Assembly (NCBI GenBank): GCA_037318855.1
Contig: CP134874.1
Coordinates: 1,116,598-1,180,597, forward strand
From: Candidatus Sedimenticola sp. (ex Thyasira tokunagai)
GTDB lineage: Bacteria > Pseudomonadota > Gammaproteobacteria > Chromatiales > Chromatiaceae
Length of the DNA: 64,000 nt
Reading direction: 5' to 3'
Shown here: positions 51,335 through 61,596 of the stretch, piece by piece
How positions within the stretch are numbered: the first letter of the stretch is position 1
Layout: the number at the start of each line of letters is the position of its first letter
Notes under the pieces: generated by a model
The model's input: the letters and a program-made list of their open reading frames with translations, nothing else
What the model was told of the DNA's origin: nothing
Database searches by the model: none
Program-made: the position numbers and the translations under genes

Positions 51335-52417
51335 ATGCTGGTCTATCTGGCGGAATATCTGACGCAGTACAACAGCGGCTTCGGCGTCTTTCAGTACCTG
51401 ACGCTACGGGCGATTCTCGGGGTACTTACGGCGTTGATGATCTCCTTTATGGTAGGACCGGTGATGATACGGCGTCTGACTCGCCATCAGATCGGTCAGA
51501 CGGTGCGTGATGACGGTCCACAGAGTCACCTCTCCAAGGCGGGGACGCCTACCATGGGTGGCGCTCTGCTACTGGTTGGTATCTCCGTCAGCACGCTTTT
51601 CTGGTCCGATTTGAGTAACCGCTACGTCTGGATAGTGCTGCTGGTGACGCTGTTGTTTGGGGTTATCGGTTTTGTCGATGACTATAAAAAGCTGGTGCTA
51701 CAGAACTCAAAAGGATTGGCGGCAAAGTATAAATATCTGTGGCAGTCGGTGGTGGGTCTGGGAGCCGCCTACATACTTTATACCACCGCCGCCAGCCCGG
51801 CTGAGACCGAATTGATAATCCCCTTCTTCAAGAATGTGGTGATCGACTTGGGGCCCTGGTTCATCCTGTTGACCTACCTTGTCATCGTTGGCAGCAGCAA
51901 TGCGGTCAACCTCACTGATGGGCTCGATGGATTGGCGATTATGCCTACCGTACTGGTGGCAGGTGCCCTTGGCATCTTTGCCTATGTTGTGGGTCACTCG
52001 AAAATTGCCGGTTACCTGCTGATTCCCTATATCCCGGGAGTGGGTGAGATGGCGGTCTTCTGTGGTGCCCTGGTTGGATCAGGTCTCGGCTTCCTCTGGT
52101 TTAACGCCTATCCGGCACAGGTTTTTATGGGGGATGTAGGTGCACTGGCACTTGGTGCCGCCCTGGGTGTGGTGGCGGTTGTTGTGCGCCAGGAGCTGGT
52201 GCTCATGATCATGGGTGGTGTCTTCGTTATGGAGACTGTGTCGGTGATGTTGCAGGTGGCCTCGTTCAAGCTCACCGGTAGGCGTATTTTTCGCATGGCG
52301 CCGTTGCATCATCATTTTGAGCTTAAGGGGTGGCCCGAACCGAGGGTCATCGTACGTTTTTGGATTGTCACAGTGATCCTGGTACTGGTCGGCCTGGCCA
52401 GTCTCAAGATTCGCTAG
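51335..52417 (+). CDS. mraY: phospho-MurNAc-pentapeptide translocase MraY
   Basis: 360 residues, ten membrane helices, the same length as E. coli Mra[38 protein letters not shown] and the histidine-rich [13 protein letters not shown] are the conserved cytoplasmic blocks, including the catalytic Asp pair. Makes lipid I on undecaprenyl phosphate. Starts one base after the murF stop; a longer GTG frame inside murF is rejected. Confidence 0.97.
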   Translation: MLVYLAEYLTQYNSGFGVFQYLTLRAILGVLTALMISFMVGPVMIRRLTRHQIGQTVRDDGPQSHLSKAGTPTMGGALLLVGISVSTLFWSDLSNRYVWIVLLVTLLFGVIGFVDDYKKLVLQNSKGLAAKYKYLWQSVVGLGAAYILYTTAASPAETELIIPFFKNVVIDLGPWFILLTYLVIVGSSNAVNLTDGLDGLAIMPTVLVAGALGIFAYVVGHSKIAGYLLIPYIPGVGEMAVFCGALVGSGLGFLWFNAYPAQVFMGDVGALALGAALGVVAVVVRQELVLMIMGGVFVMETVSVMLQVASFKLTGRRIFRMAPLHHHFELKGWPEPRVIVRFWIVTVILVLVGLASLKIR

Positions 52418-52435
52418 GGCTATTTTGTGGGGTCA

Positions 52436-53803
52436 ATGGTAGAGCAGATGCCGATGAGAGAGACAAATGAGGTGAAAACCTTGATTGTCGGTCTGGGTAA
52501 GACCGGGCTCTCTTGTGCGCGCTATTTGGCTGCCCGGGGCCTCCCCGTTGCCATCACCGATAGTCGCTCTCAGCCCCCGGGACTGGCGGAGCTGGAGAGT
52601 GAGTTGCCGGATACGGCACTGTTTCTCGGGCAGTTCGATTCACTGGTTTTCGAAGCGGCGGAACAGCTGGTGGTAAGTCCCGGTGTGGCGGTCAGCGAAC
52701 CGTTGATCCAAGCGGCAATTGCGCGCGGTGTTCCGGTGATCGGTGATATCGAACTGTTTGCCCGCGAAGTGAAGACTCCGGTGGTGGCGATTACCGGCTC
52801 CAATGGCAAAAGCACAGTTACCACGCTACTGGGGAAAATGGCAGAGACCGCCGGACGGCGGGTAGCCCTGGGCGGTAATCTCGGAGAGCCTGCCCTCGAC
52901 CTGCTTGATCCGGCAGTGGAGCTCTATATTCTGGAGCTCTCCAGTTTTCAGCTTGAGACTACCCACACCCTTGCCCCGGCAGTATCGGTGGTACTGAATC
53001 TGTCGGCGGATCATATGGATCGCTATAGCGATTTTGATGCCTATGCCGATGTCAAGGCGGGGATCTACCGGCATGCGGTCGCTCGGGTGTTTAATCTTGA
53101 CGACCCTCGTGTGATGACGATGCGGGGCACCGAGGGTGAGGATCTTCTATTTACTCTGGGTGTGCCGGCTGCGGAGCAGTTCGGTGTCGACTACCGGGAG
53201 GGCCGTGCTTGGCTTTGCCTCGGTGAGCAGGAGTTGTTGCCGATCTCGGAACTGAAAATACCGGGCCGACACAATGTAGCCAATGCACTGGCCGCCTTGG
53301 CCATGGGGAGCCTGTTGAAGCTGCCAATGCCGGCGATGCTGGAGGCGCTGCAACATTTCCCCGGGCTGCCTCACCGCACCCAGTTCGTTGCAGAGCACCG
53401 AAATGTACGCTGGTACAACGACTCCAAGGGAACCAATGTCGGCGCCTGTATCGCTGCACTTGAGGGGATGAAATCTGATCAGGGCAGTGATCGCACGGTG
53501 CTGATTGCCGGCGGTGACGGTAAAGGGGCGGACTTCTCTCCACTGGCGGCCGTAGTGGCGGCGACTGCTCGCGCAGTCATTCTGATTGGCAGAGATGCAC
53601 CACTGATTGCTCAAGCACTGAAGGGAACAGTAACTATTCTATACGCCGGGAATATGGAAGAGGCGGTAGGTCTTGCCGCCGAGCAGGCAGAGGCGGGTGA
53701 CCGTGTATTGCTCTCTCCCGCCTGCGCCAGCTTTGATATGTTTCGTGACTATCAACGGCGGGGCGAGCAGTTTATGGATGCGGTAAGGAGGCTGGTGCAA
53801 TGA
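52436..53803 (+). CDS. murD: UDP-MurNAc-L-Ala:D-Glu ligase MurD
   Basis: 455 residues. Rossmann opening KTLIVGLGKTGLSCARYL, ATP loop [19 protein letters not shown], and LSPACASFDMFRDYQRRGEQF at the end. Adds the D-glutamate. ATG at 52436 follows GGGGTCA; a GTG at 52427 and an ATG at 52448 are alternatives. It ends 4 bp into ftsW. Confidence 0.95.
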   Translation: MVEQMPMRETNEVKTLIVGLGKTGLSCARYLAARGLPVAITDSRSQPPGLAELESELPDTALFLGQFDSLVFEAAEQLVVSPGVAVSEPLIQAAIARGVPVIGDIELFAREVKTPVVAITGSNGKSTVTTLLGKMAETAGRRVALGGNLGEPALDLLDPAVELYILELSSFQLETTHTLAPAVSVVLNLSADHMDRYSDFDAYADVKAGIYRHAVARVFNLDDPRVMTMRGTEGEDLLFTLGVPAAEQFGVDYREGRAWLCLGEQELLPISELKIPGRHNVANALAALAMGSLLKLPMPAMLEALQHFPGLPHRTQFVAEHRNVRWYNDSKGTNVGACIAALEGMKSDQGSDRTVLIAGGDGKGADFSPLAAVVAATARAVILIGRDAPLIAQALKGTVTILYAGNMEEAVGLAAEQAEAGDRVLLSPACASFDMFRDYQRRGEQFMDAVRRLVQ

Positions 53804-54972
53804 GCCACCAGGCGACAATCGGTGAGACCCGGGTGATGATGCCCGATCTCGACTATCCACTGATTCTGGCAGCGGCACTCCTGCTTGGTCTGGGATTGGT
53901 GATGGTGGCTTCCGCATCACTGCATCGAATTAATGAGGCACCGTTCTATTACGTCAACCGCCACCTGATTGCGATTACCATCGGTATTTTCGCGGCGGCA
54001 GTGGTCAGTCAAATACCGGTGGCCTATTGGGAACGTTCGGGAACAGTACTCTACTTTATCGGCCTGCTGCTGCTGATTCTCGTGCTGGTACCCGGCTTGG
54101 GCCGGACGGCTAATGGCGCTACCCGGTGGATTCCCATAGGCCCGTTCAGCCTTCAGAGTTCTGAGTTTATGAAGCTGTTTCTGGTGATCTATATCGCCGG
54201 TTATCTGGAGCGGCGCCAACTTGAGGTCACCCACAGCATATGGGGCTTTATCAAGCCGATGCTGCTGCTGTTGATCGCCTGTTCAATGATCATGATTCAA
54301 CCCGATTTCGGTACCACAGCCGTACTGCTTGCGACAGCCATGGGGCTGCTCTTTCTCGGTGGTGTCCCGCTGTGGCAGTTTGCACTGCTGATGTCGACGG
54401 CCGGGGCGGTACTTGCAGGTCTGGTTTTCTTCTCTCCTTATCGTCTACAGCGGGTGACCTCATTTCTCGATCCCTGGGCCGATGTGGAGGGGGCGGGTTA
54501 TCAGCTGGCGCAGGCACTGATCGCCTTTGGCCGTGGTGAATGGTTTGGCGTTGGTCTTGGTAACGGTATCCAGAAGCAGTTTTATCTGCCTGAGGCGCAC
54601 ACGGATTTTCTTATGGCGGTGATTGGTGAGGAGTTTGGGCTGAGCGGTACCCTGGTGGTGATTCTGTTGTTTGCCGTTATTGTCTGGCGGGCCTTTCGTA
54701 TCGGCTCATTGGCTGAGCGGCAAGGGCGGCGTTTTGCTTCCTTTGTTGCACAGGGATTCGGTCTCTGGCTCGGTATGCAGGCGTTCATCAATATCGGCGT
54801 CAATGTCGGCCTGCTGCCTACCAAGGGATTGACCTTGCCGCTGATGAGTTATGGCGGTAACAGCATTATCGTCGCCTGTGTGGTGGTCGCCATGCTGGTG
54901 CGTATCGATTATGAGCTGCGTCGGGAAGCCGGTGGTGGAAACGGGGAGGCTAAACGATGGCACTCCGCGTAA
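53800..54972 (+). CDS. ftsW: septal peptidoglycan polymerase FtsW
   Basis: 390 residues, SEDS family, about ten membrane helices. ANGATRWIPIGPFSLQSSEFMKL is the conserved loop and GIQKQFYLPEAHTDFLMAVIGEEFGLSG holds the catalytic-site region; the end MSYGGNSIIVACVVVAMLVRIDYELR is typical. Polymerises glycan for FtsI. Overlaps murD by 4 bp and murG by 16 bp. Confidence 0.96.
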   Translation: MSHQATIGETRVMMPDLDYPLILAAALLLGLGLVMVASASLHRINEAPFYYVNRHLIAITIGIFAAAVVSQIPVAYWERSGTVLYFIGLLLLILVLVPGLGRTANGATRWIPIGPFSLQSSEFMKLFLVIYIAGYLERRQLEVTHSIWGFIKPMLLLLIACSMIMIQPDFGTTAVLLATAMGLLFLGGVPLWQFALLMSTAGAVLAGLVFFSPYRLQRVTSFLDPWADVEGAGYQLAQALIAFGRGEWFGVGLGNGIQKQFYLPEAHTDFLMAVIGEEFGLSGTLVVILLFAVIVWRAFRIGSLAERQGRRFASFVAQGFGLWLGMQAFINIGVNVGLLPTKGLTLPLMSYGGNSIIVACVVVAMLVRIDYELRREAGGGNGEAKRWHSA

Positions 54973-56033
54973 TGGTAATGGCAGGTGGTACCGGCGGTCA
55001 TGTTTTTCCCGCCCTGGCGGTTGCCGATGAACTGGCAACACGGGGGATGGAAGTGTGCTGGCTTGGCGTTCCCAACAGTTTTGAGTCACGGGTAGTGCCG
55101 GAGCATGGCTACCCTATCGAGTGGATCAATATCGAGGGGCTGCGTGGTAATGGCGTTCTGCGTTGGTTGGTCGCGCCGTTGAAACTGCTTTATGCCATGT
55201 ATCAGGCATTCGGTGCGCTACGCCGTCGGCGTCCGGCACTGGTGTTGGGTATGGGGGGATTTGTCACCGGACCGGGAGGTGTGGTGGCACGGCTGTTGGG
55301 TATTCCGCTGGTGATTCATGAGCAGAACGCCTTCCCCGGCCTGACCAACCGCCTGTTGGCGCGCATAGCCGGCAGAGTGCTGGAGGCGTTTCCCGGGAGT
55401 TTTGACCGACGGCAGACCGAAGTGACTGGTAATCCGGTGCGTGCGGATATCGCTGCTATCGATGAGCCAGTGGCACGTCTGGGTGATCGCACTGGCCGGT
55501 TGAGGTTGTTGATACTGGGAGGGTCCCAGGGGGCACAGGTACTTAATGAGACGGTTCCTGCGGCGCTGGCGCTGATTGATGGAGAACAGCGTCCCCAAGT
55601 ACGCCATCAGGCAGGACGGGATAAAGATGAGCTCACCAGAAAAAGCTACGACCAATTGGGAGTTAAAGCGGAAGTGTCAGCGTTTGTCACCGATATGAAG
55701 GAGGCTTACAGCTGGGCTGACCTGGTAGTGTGCCGGGCCGGAGCACTGACTGTAGCCGAACTGGCGGCAGCCGGTGTAGGGGCGATCCTGGTGCCTTACC
55801 CCCACGCGGTGGATGACCACCAGACCCGTAATGGCGGTTATCTTGCGGATGAGGGTGCAGCACTGCTGTTGCCCCAGAAGAGAATGACGCCGGAACTTCT
55901 CGCTGAGATGTTGACGCGGTTATGTGAAGAGAGAGGAGAAGTGATGAAGATGGCTGTTACCGCACGCTCACTGGCATTGCCTAAAGCAACTCAGCGGGTG
56001 GCTGATATCTGTCAGGAGGTTGCCGGTCGATGA
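54957..56033 (+). CDS. murG: MurG, lipid II-forming GlcNAc transferase
   Basis: 358 residues, GT28. The N-terminal G loop [56 protein letters not shown], and the [36 protein letters not shown] donor site are all present. Works on the inner face of the membrane. Overlaps ftsW by 16 bp and murC by 4 bp. Confidence 0.96.
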   Translation: MALRVMVMAGGTGGHVFPALAVADELATRGMEVCWLGVPNSFESRVVPEHGYPIEWINIEGLRGNGVLRWLVAPLKLLYAMYQAFGALRRRRPALVLGMGGFVTGPGGVVARLLGIPLVIHEQNAFPGLTNRLLARIAGRVLEAFPGSFDRRQTEVTGNPVRADIAAIDEPVARLGDRTGRLRLLILGGSQGAQVLNETVPAALALIDGEQRPQVRHQAGRDKDELTRKSYDQLGVKAEVSAFVTDMKEAYSWADLVVCRAGALTVAELAAAGVGAILVPYPHAVDDHQTRNGGYLADEGAALLLPQKRMTPELLAEMLTRLCEERGEVMKMAVTARSLALPKATQRVADICQEVAGR

Positions 56034-57472
56034 GCCAGCATGAGCGCAAACAACATAGGCCAACACCTGATGCCATGGGGCGTATGCGCCATATTCACTT
56101 TGTCGGCATCGGTGGAGCCGGAATGAACGGTATTGCTCAGGTGATGCTCAATCTCGACTACAAGGTGTCGGGTTCGGATCTGAAAGAGAATGCTGCCACC
56201 CAGCGACTGGCTGACCAGGGGGCCAACATCCTCATCGGGCATGGACCGGAGAATGTCGCCGGCGCTGATGCTGTGGTGATCTCCAGTGCGGTAAAAGATG
56301 ATAACCCGGAGGTGGTTGCTGCTCGTGAAGCACGTGTTCCCGTGGTGCCGCGGGCTGAGATGCTGGCGGAGCTGATGCGTTTTCTTTACGGCATCGCTGT
56401 GGCCGGTACTCACGGCAAGACGACCACCACCAGCCTGATTGCCAGCTTGCTGTCCGAGGGTGGCCTCGATCCCACCTTTGTTATCGGTGGTCGTCTTAAT
56501 GCCGCCGGTACCTATGCCCGGTTGGGGAAGGGCGAGTATCTGGTGGCTGAAGCGGATGAGAGTGATGCCTCCTTCCTCTATCTGCAACCGATGATGGCGG
56601 TGGTGACCAATGTCGACGCCGACCACATGACCACCTACGGTGGTGATTTCCAACGCCTGCGTGGCACCTTTGTCGAGTTTCTCCATCACCTCCCCTTCTA
56701 TGGTTTGGTAGTGCTCTGTATCGATGATGATGAAGTGCGCAGCCTGTTGCCTGAGATCTCTCGTACGGCAATCACATACGGTTTCTCGGCGGATGCCGAT
56801 CTGCGTGCCGAAAACCTTCGTCAGGAAGGGCTGCGCACCCACTTTCAGGTCTCGCCAAAGGAGGGTGATCATTTTGATGTGACTCTGAATATGCCGGGTC
56901 GTCATAACGTCCTCAATGCGCTGGCGGCGATTGCAGTGGCCCTGGAGTTGGGAGTGGATGTCTCATCGATACAGCGCTCTTTGGTCGAGTTTGGTGGGAT
57001 CGGGCGGCGTTTTCAGGCAACAGAGTGCAGGCTTTCGGATGGGCGCAATATCATGCTGGTGGACGATTACGCTCACCACCCGAGTGAAGTGGCGGCCACT
57101 CTTGATGCGGTAAACGAAGGATGGCCCGGGCGGCGTGTTGTCTTGGCGTTTCAGCCTCACCGCTATAGTCGGACTCAAGAACAGTTTGAAGATTTTTCCC
57201 AGGTGCTGTCACGACCGGATGTTCTGCTGCTGGGTGAAGTTTTTGCTGCGGGTGAAAAACCGATTGCAGGGGCTGACGGTCGCGCCCTGAGCCGTGCCAT
57301 CCGGGCGCGTGGGCAGGTGGATCCAATCTTTGTCGAGCCCATTTCAGAACTCCCGGAGGTGTTGTCGGGAGTGGTGAGTGAGGGTGACATCGTGCTTACA
57401 CTCGGTGCCGGTGATATCGGTCGGGTCGCTGCCGGTCTTGCGGATAAGTTGAGTGGAGAGGGGAAGGCGTGA
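56030..57472 (+). CDS. murC: UDP-MurNAc:L-Ala ligase MurC
   Basis: 480 residues. The opening [24 protein letters not shown] loop [29 protein letters not shown], and [17 protein letters not shown] are typical. Adds the first residue of the stem peptide. Its stop shares one base with the 53-codon ORF that follows. In most gammaproteobacteria murB follows directly. Confidence 0.96.
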   Translation: MSQHERKQHRPTPDAMGRMRHIHFVGIGGAGMNGIAQVMLNLDYKVSGSDLKENAATQRLADQGANILIGHGPENVAGADAVVISSAVKDDNPEVVAAREARVPVVPRAEMLAELMRFLYGIAVAGTHGKTTTTSLIASLLSEGGLDPTFVIGGRLNAAGTYARLGKGEYLVAEADESDASFLYLQPMMAVVTNVDADHMTTYGGDFQRLRGTFVEFLHHLPFYGLVVLCIDDDEVRSLLPEISRTAITYGFSADADLRAENLRQEGLRTHFQVSPKEGDHFDVTLNMPGRHNVLNALAAIAVALELGVDVSSIQRSLVEFGGIGRRFQATECRLSDGRNIMLVDDYAHHPSEVAATLDAVNEGWPGRRVVLAFQPHRYSRTQEQFEDFSQVLSRPDVLLLGEVFAAGEKPIAGADGRALSRAIRARGQVDPIFVEPISELPEVLSGVVSEGDIVLTLGAGDIGRVAAGLADKLSGEGKA

Positions 57473-57633
57473 TGAAGCACCAGGCAGGCAGACATCTGCA
57501 CATGGGGTGTGGTGAACCACTTACCGGACTGGCACCGTTGCGGACATTGATCGTGAAGCCGCAGCGGCTGTATCAAAAAGCAGTAGAGAAGAGAGTCAGT
57601 GGTATCCGTCGGTTAAAGGAGAAGCAGCGTTGA
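57472..57633 (+). CDS. overlooked 53-residue ORF between murC and murB
   Basis: ATG at 57472 overlaps the murC stop (TGATG) and is preceded by a strong GGAGAGGGGAAGG ribosome site. TGA at 57631-57633 overlaps the murB start in the same TGATG fashion. The basic peptide ([20 protein letters not shown]... ending RRLKEKQR) has no signal, membrane helix or recognised domain. Its 3' end carries the AAGGAG site of murB. Double coupling suggests it is translated. It could be a small regulator, a translation-coupling leader for murB, or a decayed remnant. Confidence 0.6.
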   Translation: MKHQAGRHLHMGCGEPLTGLAPLRTLIVKPQRLYQKAVEKRVSGIRRLKEKQR

Positions 57634-58538
57634 TGGCGGCTCAGGAGACAGCTCTCCTGAGGGGCGAGATGCGCCATGATGAGCCACTCTCGCTCCATAC
57701 CAGCTGGCGTGTTGGTGGGCCTGCACGCCATTTTTACCGCCCGGCGGACAGCGATGATCTGTTGCTGTTTTTGGCCGATTTGGCAGAAGAGGAACCACTG
57801 CTCTGGCTTGGGCTTGGCAGTAACCTATTGGTGAGAGACGGAGGCTTCGACGGCACGGTAATCGCTACCCGAGGGTGCATGGAAGCTTTGGATATGCGGG
57901 GTGAGACGATATTGCGTGCAGAAGCGGGTGCCTCTTGTGCGGCTGTTGCCCGTTTCGCCTCCCGTCAGGGGCTTACCGGATTGGAGTTTCTTGCCGGTAT
58001 ACCCGGCACCATGGGGGGTGCATTGGCGATGAATGCGGGTGCCTTTGGTGGCGAGACTTGGAAACAGGTTGAGATGGTCGAGACGGTGGATCGCTATGGT
58101 GTAGTACGACAGCGCCGGCCCGAAGAGTTTGAGGTGGGATATCGTCACGTCAGTGGCCCCGCCGGTGAGTGGTTTCTTGCCGCCTTGTTGACACTTGATC
58201 AGGGTGACAGCACCTCGGCACAACAGAGGGTGCGTGATCTGTTGGCAGAGCGGGCAGAGAAGCAGCCGATTGGGCTGCCTAGTTGCGGATCTGTGTTTCG
58301 TAATCCGCCAGGGGATTATGCCGCCCGCCTGATAGAGGTTGCGGGATTGAAGGGGGTGGCTATCGGTGGCGCCAGAGTGTCGCCGAAACACGCCAACTTC
58401 ATTATCAACGAAGGGGATACAACGGCATCCGAGATCGAACAGCTGATTGAGAGGGTTCGTCAAGAGGTGTTGGCCGACAGCGGTATCGAGTTGCAGACAG
58501 AGGTGCATATTGTCGGCATGGCGGAGTCTGGGAGATGA
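57633..58538 (+). CDS. murB: UDP-MurNAc dehydrogenase MurB (type I)
   Basis: 301 residues, FAD enzyme. SLHTSWRVGGPARHFYRP, GLGSNLLVRDGGFDG, and the type I marks GIPGTMGGALAMNAGAFGGE and SCGSVFRNPPGDYAARLIE, with the catalytic serine region LPSCGSVF. Reduces enolpyruvyl-UDP-GlcNAc to UDP-MurNAc. ATG at 57633 overlaps the small ORF stop. It overlaps ddl by 4 bp. Confidence 0.95.
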   Translation: MAAQETALLRGEMRHDEPLSLHTSWRVGGPARHFYRPADSDDLLLFLADLAEEEPLLWLGLGSNLLVRDGGFDGTVIATRGCMEALDMRGETILRAEAGASCAAVARFASRQGLTGLEFLAGIPGTMGGALAMNAGAFGGETWKQVEMVETVDRYGVVRQRRPEEFEVGYRHVSGPAGEWFLAALLTLDQGDSTSAQQRVRDLLAERAEKQPIGLPSCGSVFRNPPGDYAARLIEVAGLKGVAIGGARVSPKHANFIINEGDTTASEIEQLIERVRQEVLADSGIELQTEVHIVGMAESGR

Positions 58539-59461
58539 GTGTGACAGCAACAGATTTTGGTCGAGTGGCTGTGCTGATGGGAGGGCGTTCCGCAGAGCGG
58601 GAAGTTTCACTCGTCAGTGGACAGGCAGTGCTTGATGGACTGTTGGGTTGCGGTGTCGATGCTCATGGGGTGGATGCAGAGACGGATGTGGTGAAGCAGC
58701 TACAGGAAGGTGCATTTAATCGTGCTTTCATCGTCCTCCACGGCAGAGGGGGGGAGGATGGCGTAATACAGGGAGCCCTGGAGACGCTTGGCCTGCCTTA
58801 TACCGGTAGTGGCGTAGCGGCGTCCTCTCTTGGAATGGATAAGTACCGTTGTAAGTTGCTATGGAAGGGGCTGACGTTACCGACTGCACCCTTCGTCATG
58901 ATCGCCGGTGAGGATGATCTGGAGCGGGCGGCCGACCTCGGTTTCCCCCTGATGGTGAAGCCATCTCATGAGGGCTCCAGTATCGGTATGGCGCGGGTGG
59001 AAAATCGGGATGAGTTACGCAGTGCCTGGCTGGAAGCCGCAGGCTTTGACGCAGAGGTGATGGCGGAGGGCTGGCTCTCAGGCCCGGAGTATACCGCCGC
59101 AGTCGTCGACGGAGAGGTGTTGCCGTTGATCCGGGTGGAGACACCCAATGAGTTTTACGACTACGAGGCTAAGTATCAGGCCGACACGACGCACTACCAC
59201 CTGCCCTGTGGACTGGAACCTTCACGGGAGCAGGTGCTTGCCGAACTGGCGCTGAGCGCTTTCGATGCTGTTGGATGTGAGGGCTGGGGGCGGGTGGATA
59301 TGCTGATGAGTGACAGTGGCGCACCTCAGCTGTTGGAGGTGAATACGGTACCGGGGATGACCAGTCACAGTTTGGTACCTATGGCGGCAAAGGCCAAGGG
59401 TATAGATTTTGATGAACTGGTGTGGCGGATTTTGGCGACAACACTGAGCGTGAAGAGATGA
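58535..59461 (+). CDS. ddlB: D-alanine--D-alanine ligase
   Basis: 308 residues, ATP-grasp. VAVLMGGRSAEREVSLVSGQAV, GRGGEDGVIQGALETLGLPYTGSG, FPLMVKPSHEGSSIGM, and LLEVNTVPGMTSHSLVPMAAK are the conserved parts. Makes D-Ala-D-Ala for MurF. Overlaps murB and ftsQ by 4 bp each (ATGA). Confidence 0.96.
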   Translation: MSVTATDFGRVAVLMGGRSAEREVSLVSGQAVLDGLLGCGVDAHGVDAETDVVKQLQEGAFNRAFIVLHGRGGEDGVIQGALETLGLPYTGSGVAASSLGMDKYRCKLLWKGLTLPTAPFVMIAGEDDLERAADLGFPLMVKPSHEGSSIGMARVENRDELRSAWLEAAGFDAEVMAEGWLSGPEYTAAVVDGEVLPLIRVETPNEFYDYEAKYQADTTHYHLPCGLEPSREQVLAELALSAFDAVGCEGWGRVDMLMSDSGAPQLLEVNTVPGMTSHSLVPMAAKAKGIDFDELVWRILATTLSVKR

Positions 59462-60297
59462 GCAGTCCCACAGCAAAAAGAGGTGGCAAAAAGGTGCAAG
59501 AGATTGTGCCGTTGTGGAGGCGACTAGGCAGCTGGTCTCTGGCGCTGGTGCTGTTTGCGATGATGGGAATCGGTGCTGTGTGGGGGACAACGGCTCTGCG
59601 AGACCCCTCTGTGCTGCCGTTGGAAGTGGTACGGATCGATGGCGACTTCAACCACCTTAAACGTAGTGATCTTGAGCATGCCATCGGTAGGGTGATGCAG
59701 GGTAATTTTTTTACCATCGACCTCGATGCCGTACGTGACGCTGCACTCTCACTGCCCTGGGTGGAACAGGTGACGGTGAGGCGCATCTGGCCCGGTACGC
59801 TGAAGGTGTGGGTGGGTGAGCAGGCGCCTCTTGGTCGCTGGGGCAAGCAGCGTTTGGTCAGTGCTCGCGGGGTGGTGTTTACACCGAAGCCGGAGGAGAT
59901 TCCATCGGGTTTGCCGATACTCTCCGGGGCTGACGAAGATTCACAAGAGGTGGTGACTCACTATTTGGAAATGGTACGCCGGATCGCCGACTTGCCGCTG
60001 ACAATTGAGCGTGCCGGTATGGATGGCCGTAGGTCCTGGAAGCTTGTGTTCAAGCAGGGGTTGACGCTGCGTCTCGGAAGTCGCGATCGGGAGCTCCGTC
60101 TTGCACAGTTTGTACGGCTCTATCGCCAGTTTGCAGTAGTGGATGGAAAGCAGTTGAAAGTGATGGACCTCAGGTACACCAATGGTGTAGCGGTGCGTTG
60201 GGAAGATGACAAAAAAGATAAGAAGCTCAAAACAACCGATTCAGTAACCGGTAAACGGCTCGGGCTGATACTTGATGATGCAGGGGGACAGGTTTAA
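59458..60297 (+). CDS. ftsQ: cell division protein FtsQ
   Basis: 279 residues. Cytoplasmic start, one membrane helix (LGSWSLALVLFAMMGIGAVWG), POTRA domain (VLPLEVVRIDGDFNHLKRSDLEHAI...), then the beta domain (SLPWVEQVTVRRIWPGTLKVWVGEQAPLGRWG). ATG at 59458 overlaps the ddl stop; a longer frame in ddl is rejected. The stop abuts ftsA. Recruits FtsL and FtsB. Confidence 0.94.
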   Translation: MSSPTAKRGGKKVQEIVPLWRRLGSWSLALVLFAMMGIGAVWGTTALRDPSVLPLEVVRIDGDFNHLKRSDLEHAIGRVMQGNFFTIDLDAVRDAALSLPWVEQVTVRRIWPGTLKVWVGEQAPLGRWGKQRLVSARGVVFTPKPEEIPSGLPILSGADEDSQEVVTHYLEMVRRIADLPLTIERAGMDGRRSWKLVFKQGLTLRLGSRDRELRLAQFVRLYRQFAVVDGKQLKVMDLRYTNGVAVRWEDDKKDKKLKTTDSVTGKRLGLILDDAGGQV

Positions 60298-61533
60298 ATG
60301 ACCAAGAAGGTGGAGAAAAATCTTATTGTCGGACTCGATATAGGCACCTCCAAGGTAGTGGCCATTGTCGGTGAGGTAAAGACGAGTGATGAGATCGAAA
60401 TTATCGGTATTGGATCTCACCCCTCACGAGGGCTTAAGAAGGGTGTGGTGGTCAATATCGAGTCTACTGTGCAGTCGATACAGCGGGCGGTGGAAGAGGC
60501 TGAACTGATGGCCGGCTGTGAGATTCATTCGGTCCACGCCGGTATTGCAGGCAACCATATTCGCAGTCTCAACTCCCACGGCATCGTTGCCATCAAGGAT
60601 CGTGAAGTGATGCACAGCGATGTGGAGCGGGTGATCGATGCGGCGCGTGCGGTGGCTATTCCTGCAGATCAGAAGATTCTGCATATCCTGCCGCAGGAAT
60701 TCATTATCGATGAGCAGGAGGGGATCAGGGAGCCGGTGGGTATGTCCGGTGTACGTCTGGAGGCGCGGGTCCACATGGTAACCGGTGCGGTGAGTGCGGC
60801 CCAGAATATCGTCAAGTGCATCCGTCGCTGTGGTCTGGAGGTGGATGACCTGATTCTGGAACAGCTCAGTTCCAGCTACTCAGTCCTGAGTGAGGATGAG
60901 AAAGAGTTAGGCGTCTGTCTGGTCGATATCGGTGGTGGTACCACCGATATTGCCGTCTTTACCGAAGGTTCCATACGACATACCGCCGTGATTCCCATCG
61001 CAGGTGATCAGGTGACCAACGATATCGCGGTGGCGTTGCGTACTCCTACACAACACGCCGAGGAGATCAAGATCAAGTACGCCTGCGCACTGACCCAGTT
61101 GGCGGCGGGGGATGAGACGATCGAAGTGCCCAGTATTGGCGACCGGCCACCGCGACGGCTTTCACGTCAGACATTGGCGGAGGTAGTGGAGCCACGTTAT
61201 GAAGAGCTGTTGGGGCTAGTGCAGGCTGAGTTGCGGCGAAGTGGTTTTGAGGATCTGGTAGCCGGTGGTGTGGTAATGACCGGCGGCAGTTCGAAGATGG
61301 AGGGTCTGATTGAGTTGGCTGAGGAGGTATTCCATATGCCGGTACGCCTCGGCCTGCCCCAGTATGTGACGGGGCTGGTGGATGTGGTGCGTAACCCGAT
61401 CTACTCCACTGGTGTCGGTCTTCTGCTGTTCGGTCGGCAGAATCAGAGTGGCAAGCTGCATGATATGCCCGGCGGTGGAGGGTTTAAGGCGGTATTCGAA
61501 AGAATGAAGAGTTGGTTTCAAGGTAATTTTTAA
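60298..61533 (+). CDS. ftsA: cell division actin-like protein FtsA
   Basis: 411 residues. LIVGLDIGTSKVVAIVGEV opening, 1C domain SRGLKKGVVVNIESTVQSI, VDIGGGTTDIAVFTEGSIRHTAVIPIAGDQVTNDIA phosphate loops and the C-terminal amphipathic helix AVFERMKSWFQGNF that tethers it to the membrane. Links FtsZ to the membrane. Starts directly after ftsQ; 63 bp before ftsZ. Confidence 0.97.
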   Translation: MTKKVEKNLIVGLDIGTSKVVAIVGEVKTSDEIEIIGIGSHPSRGLKKGVVVNIESTVQSIQRAVEEAELMAGCEIHSVHAGIAGNHIRSLNSHGIVAIKDREVMHSDVERVIDAARAVAIPADQKILHILPQEFIIDEQEGIREPVGMSGVRLEARVHMVTGAVSAAQNIVKCIRRCGLEVDDLILEQLSSSYSVLSEDEKELGVCLVDIGGGTTDIAVFTEGSIRHTAVIPIAGDQVTNDIAVALRTPTQHAEEIKIKYACALTQLAAGDETIEVPSIGDRPPRRLSRQTLAEVVEPRYEELLGLVQAELRRSGFEDLVAGGVVMTGGSSKMEGLIELAEEVFHMPVRLGLPQYVTGLVDVVRNPIYSTGVGLLLFGRQNQSGKLHDMPGGGGFKAVFERMKSWFQGNF

Positions 61534-61596
61534 TTTCTGTGGAAGGTTTAATTTCAGGTGGTTGGGTTTTGGCCCGGTTGATGAGGAGAGTGGCAA

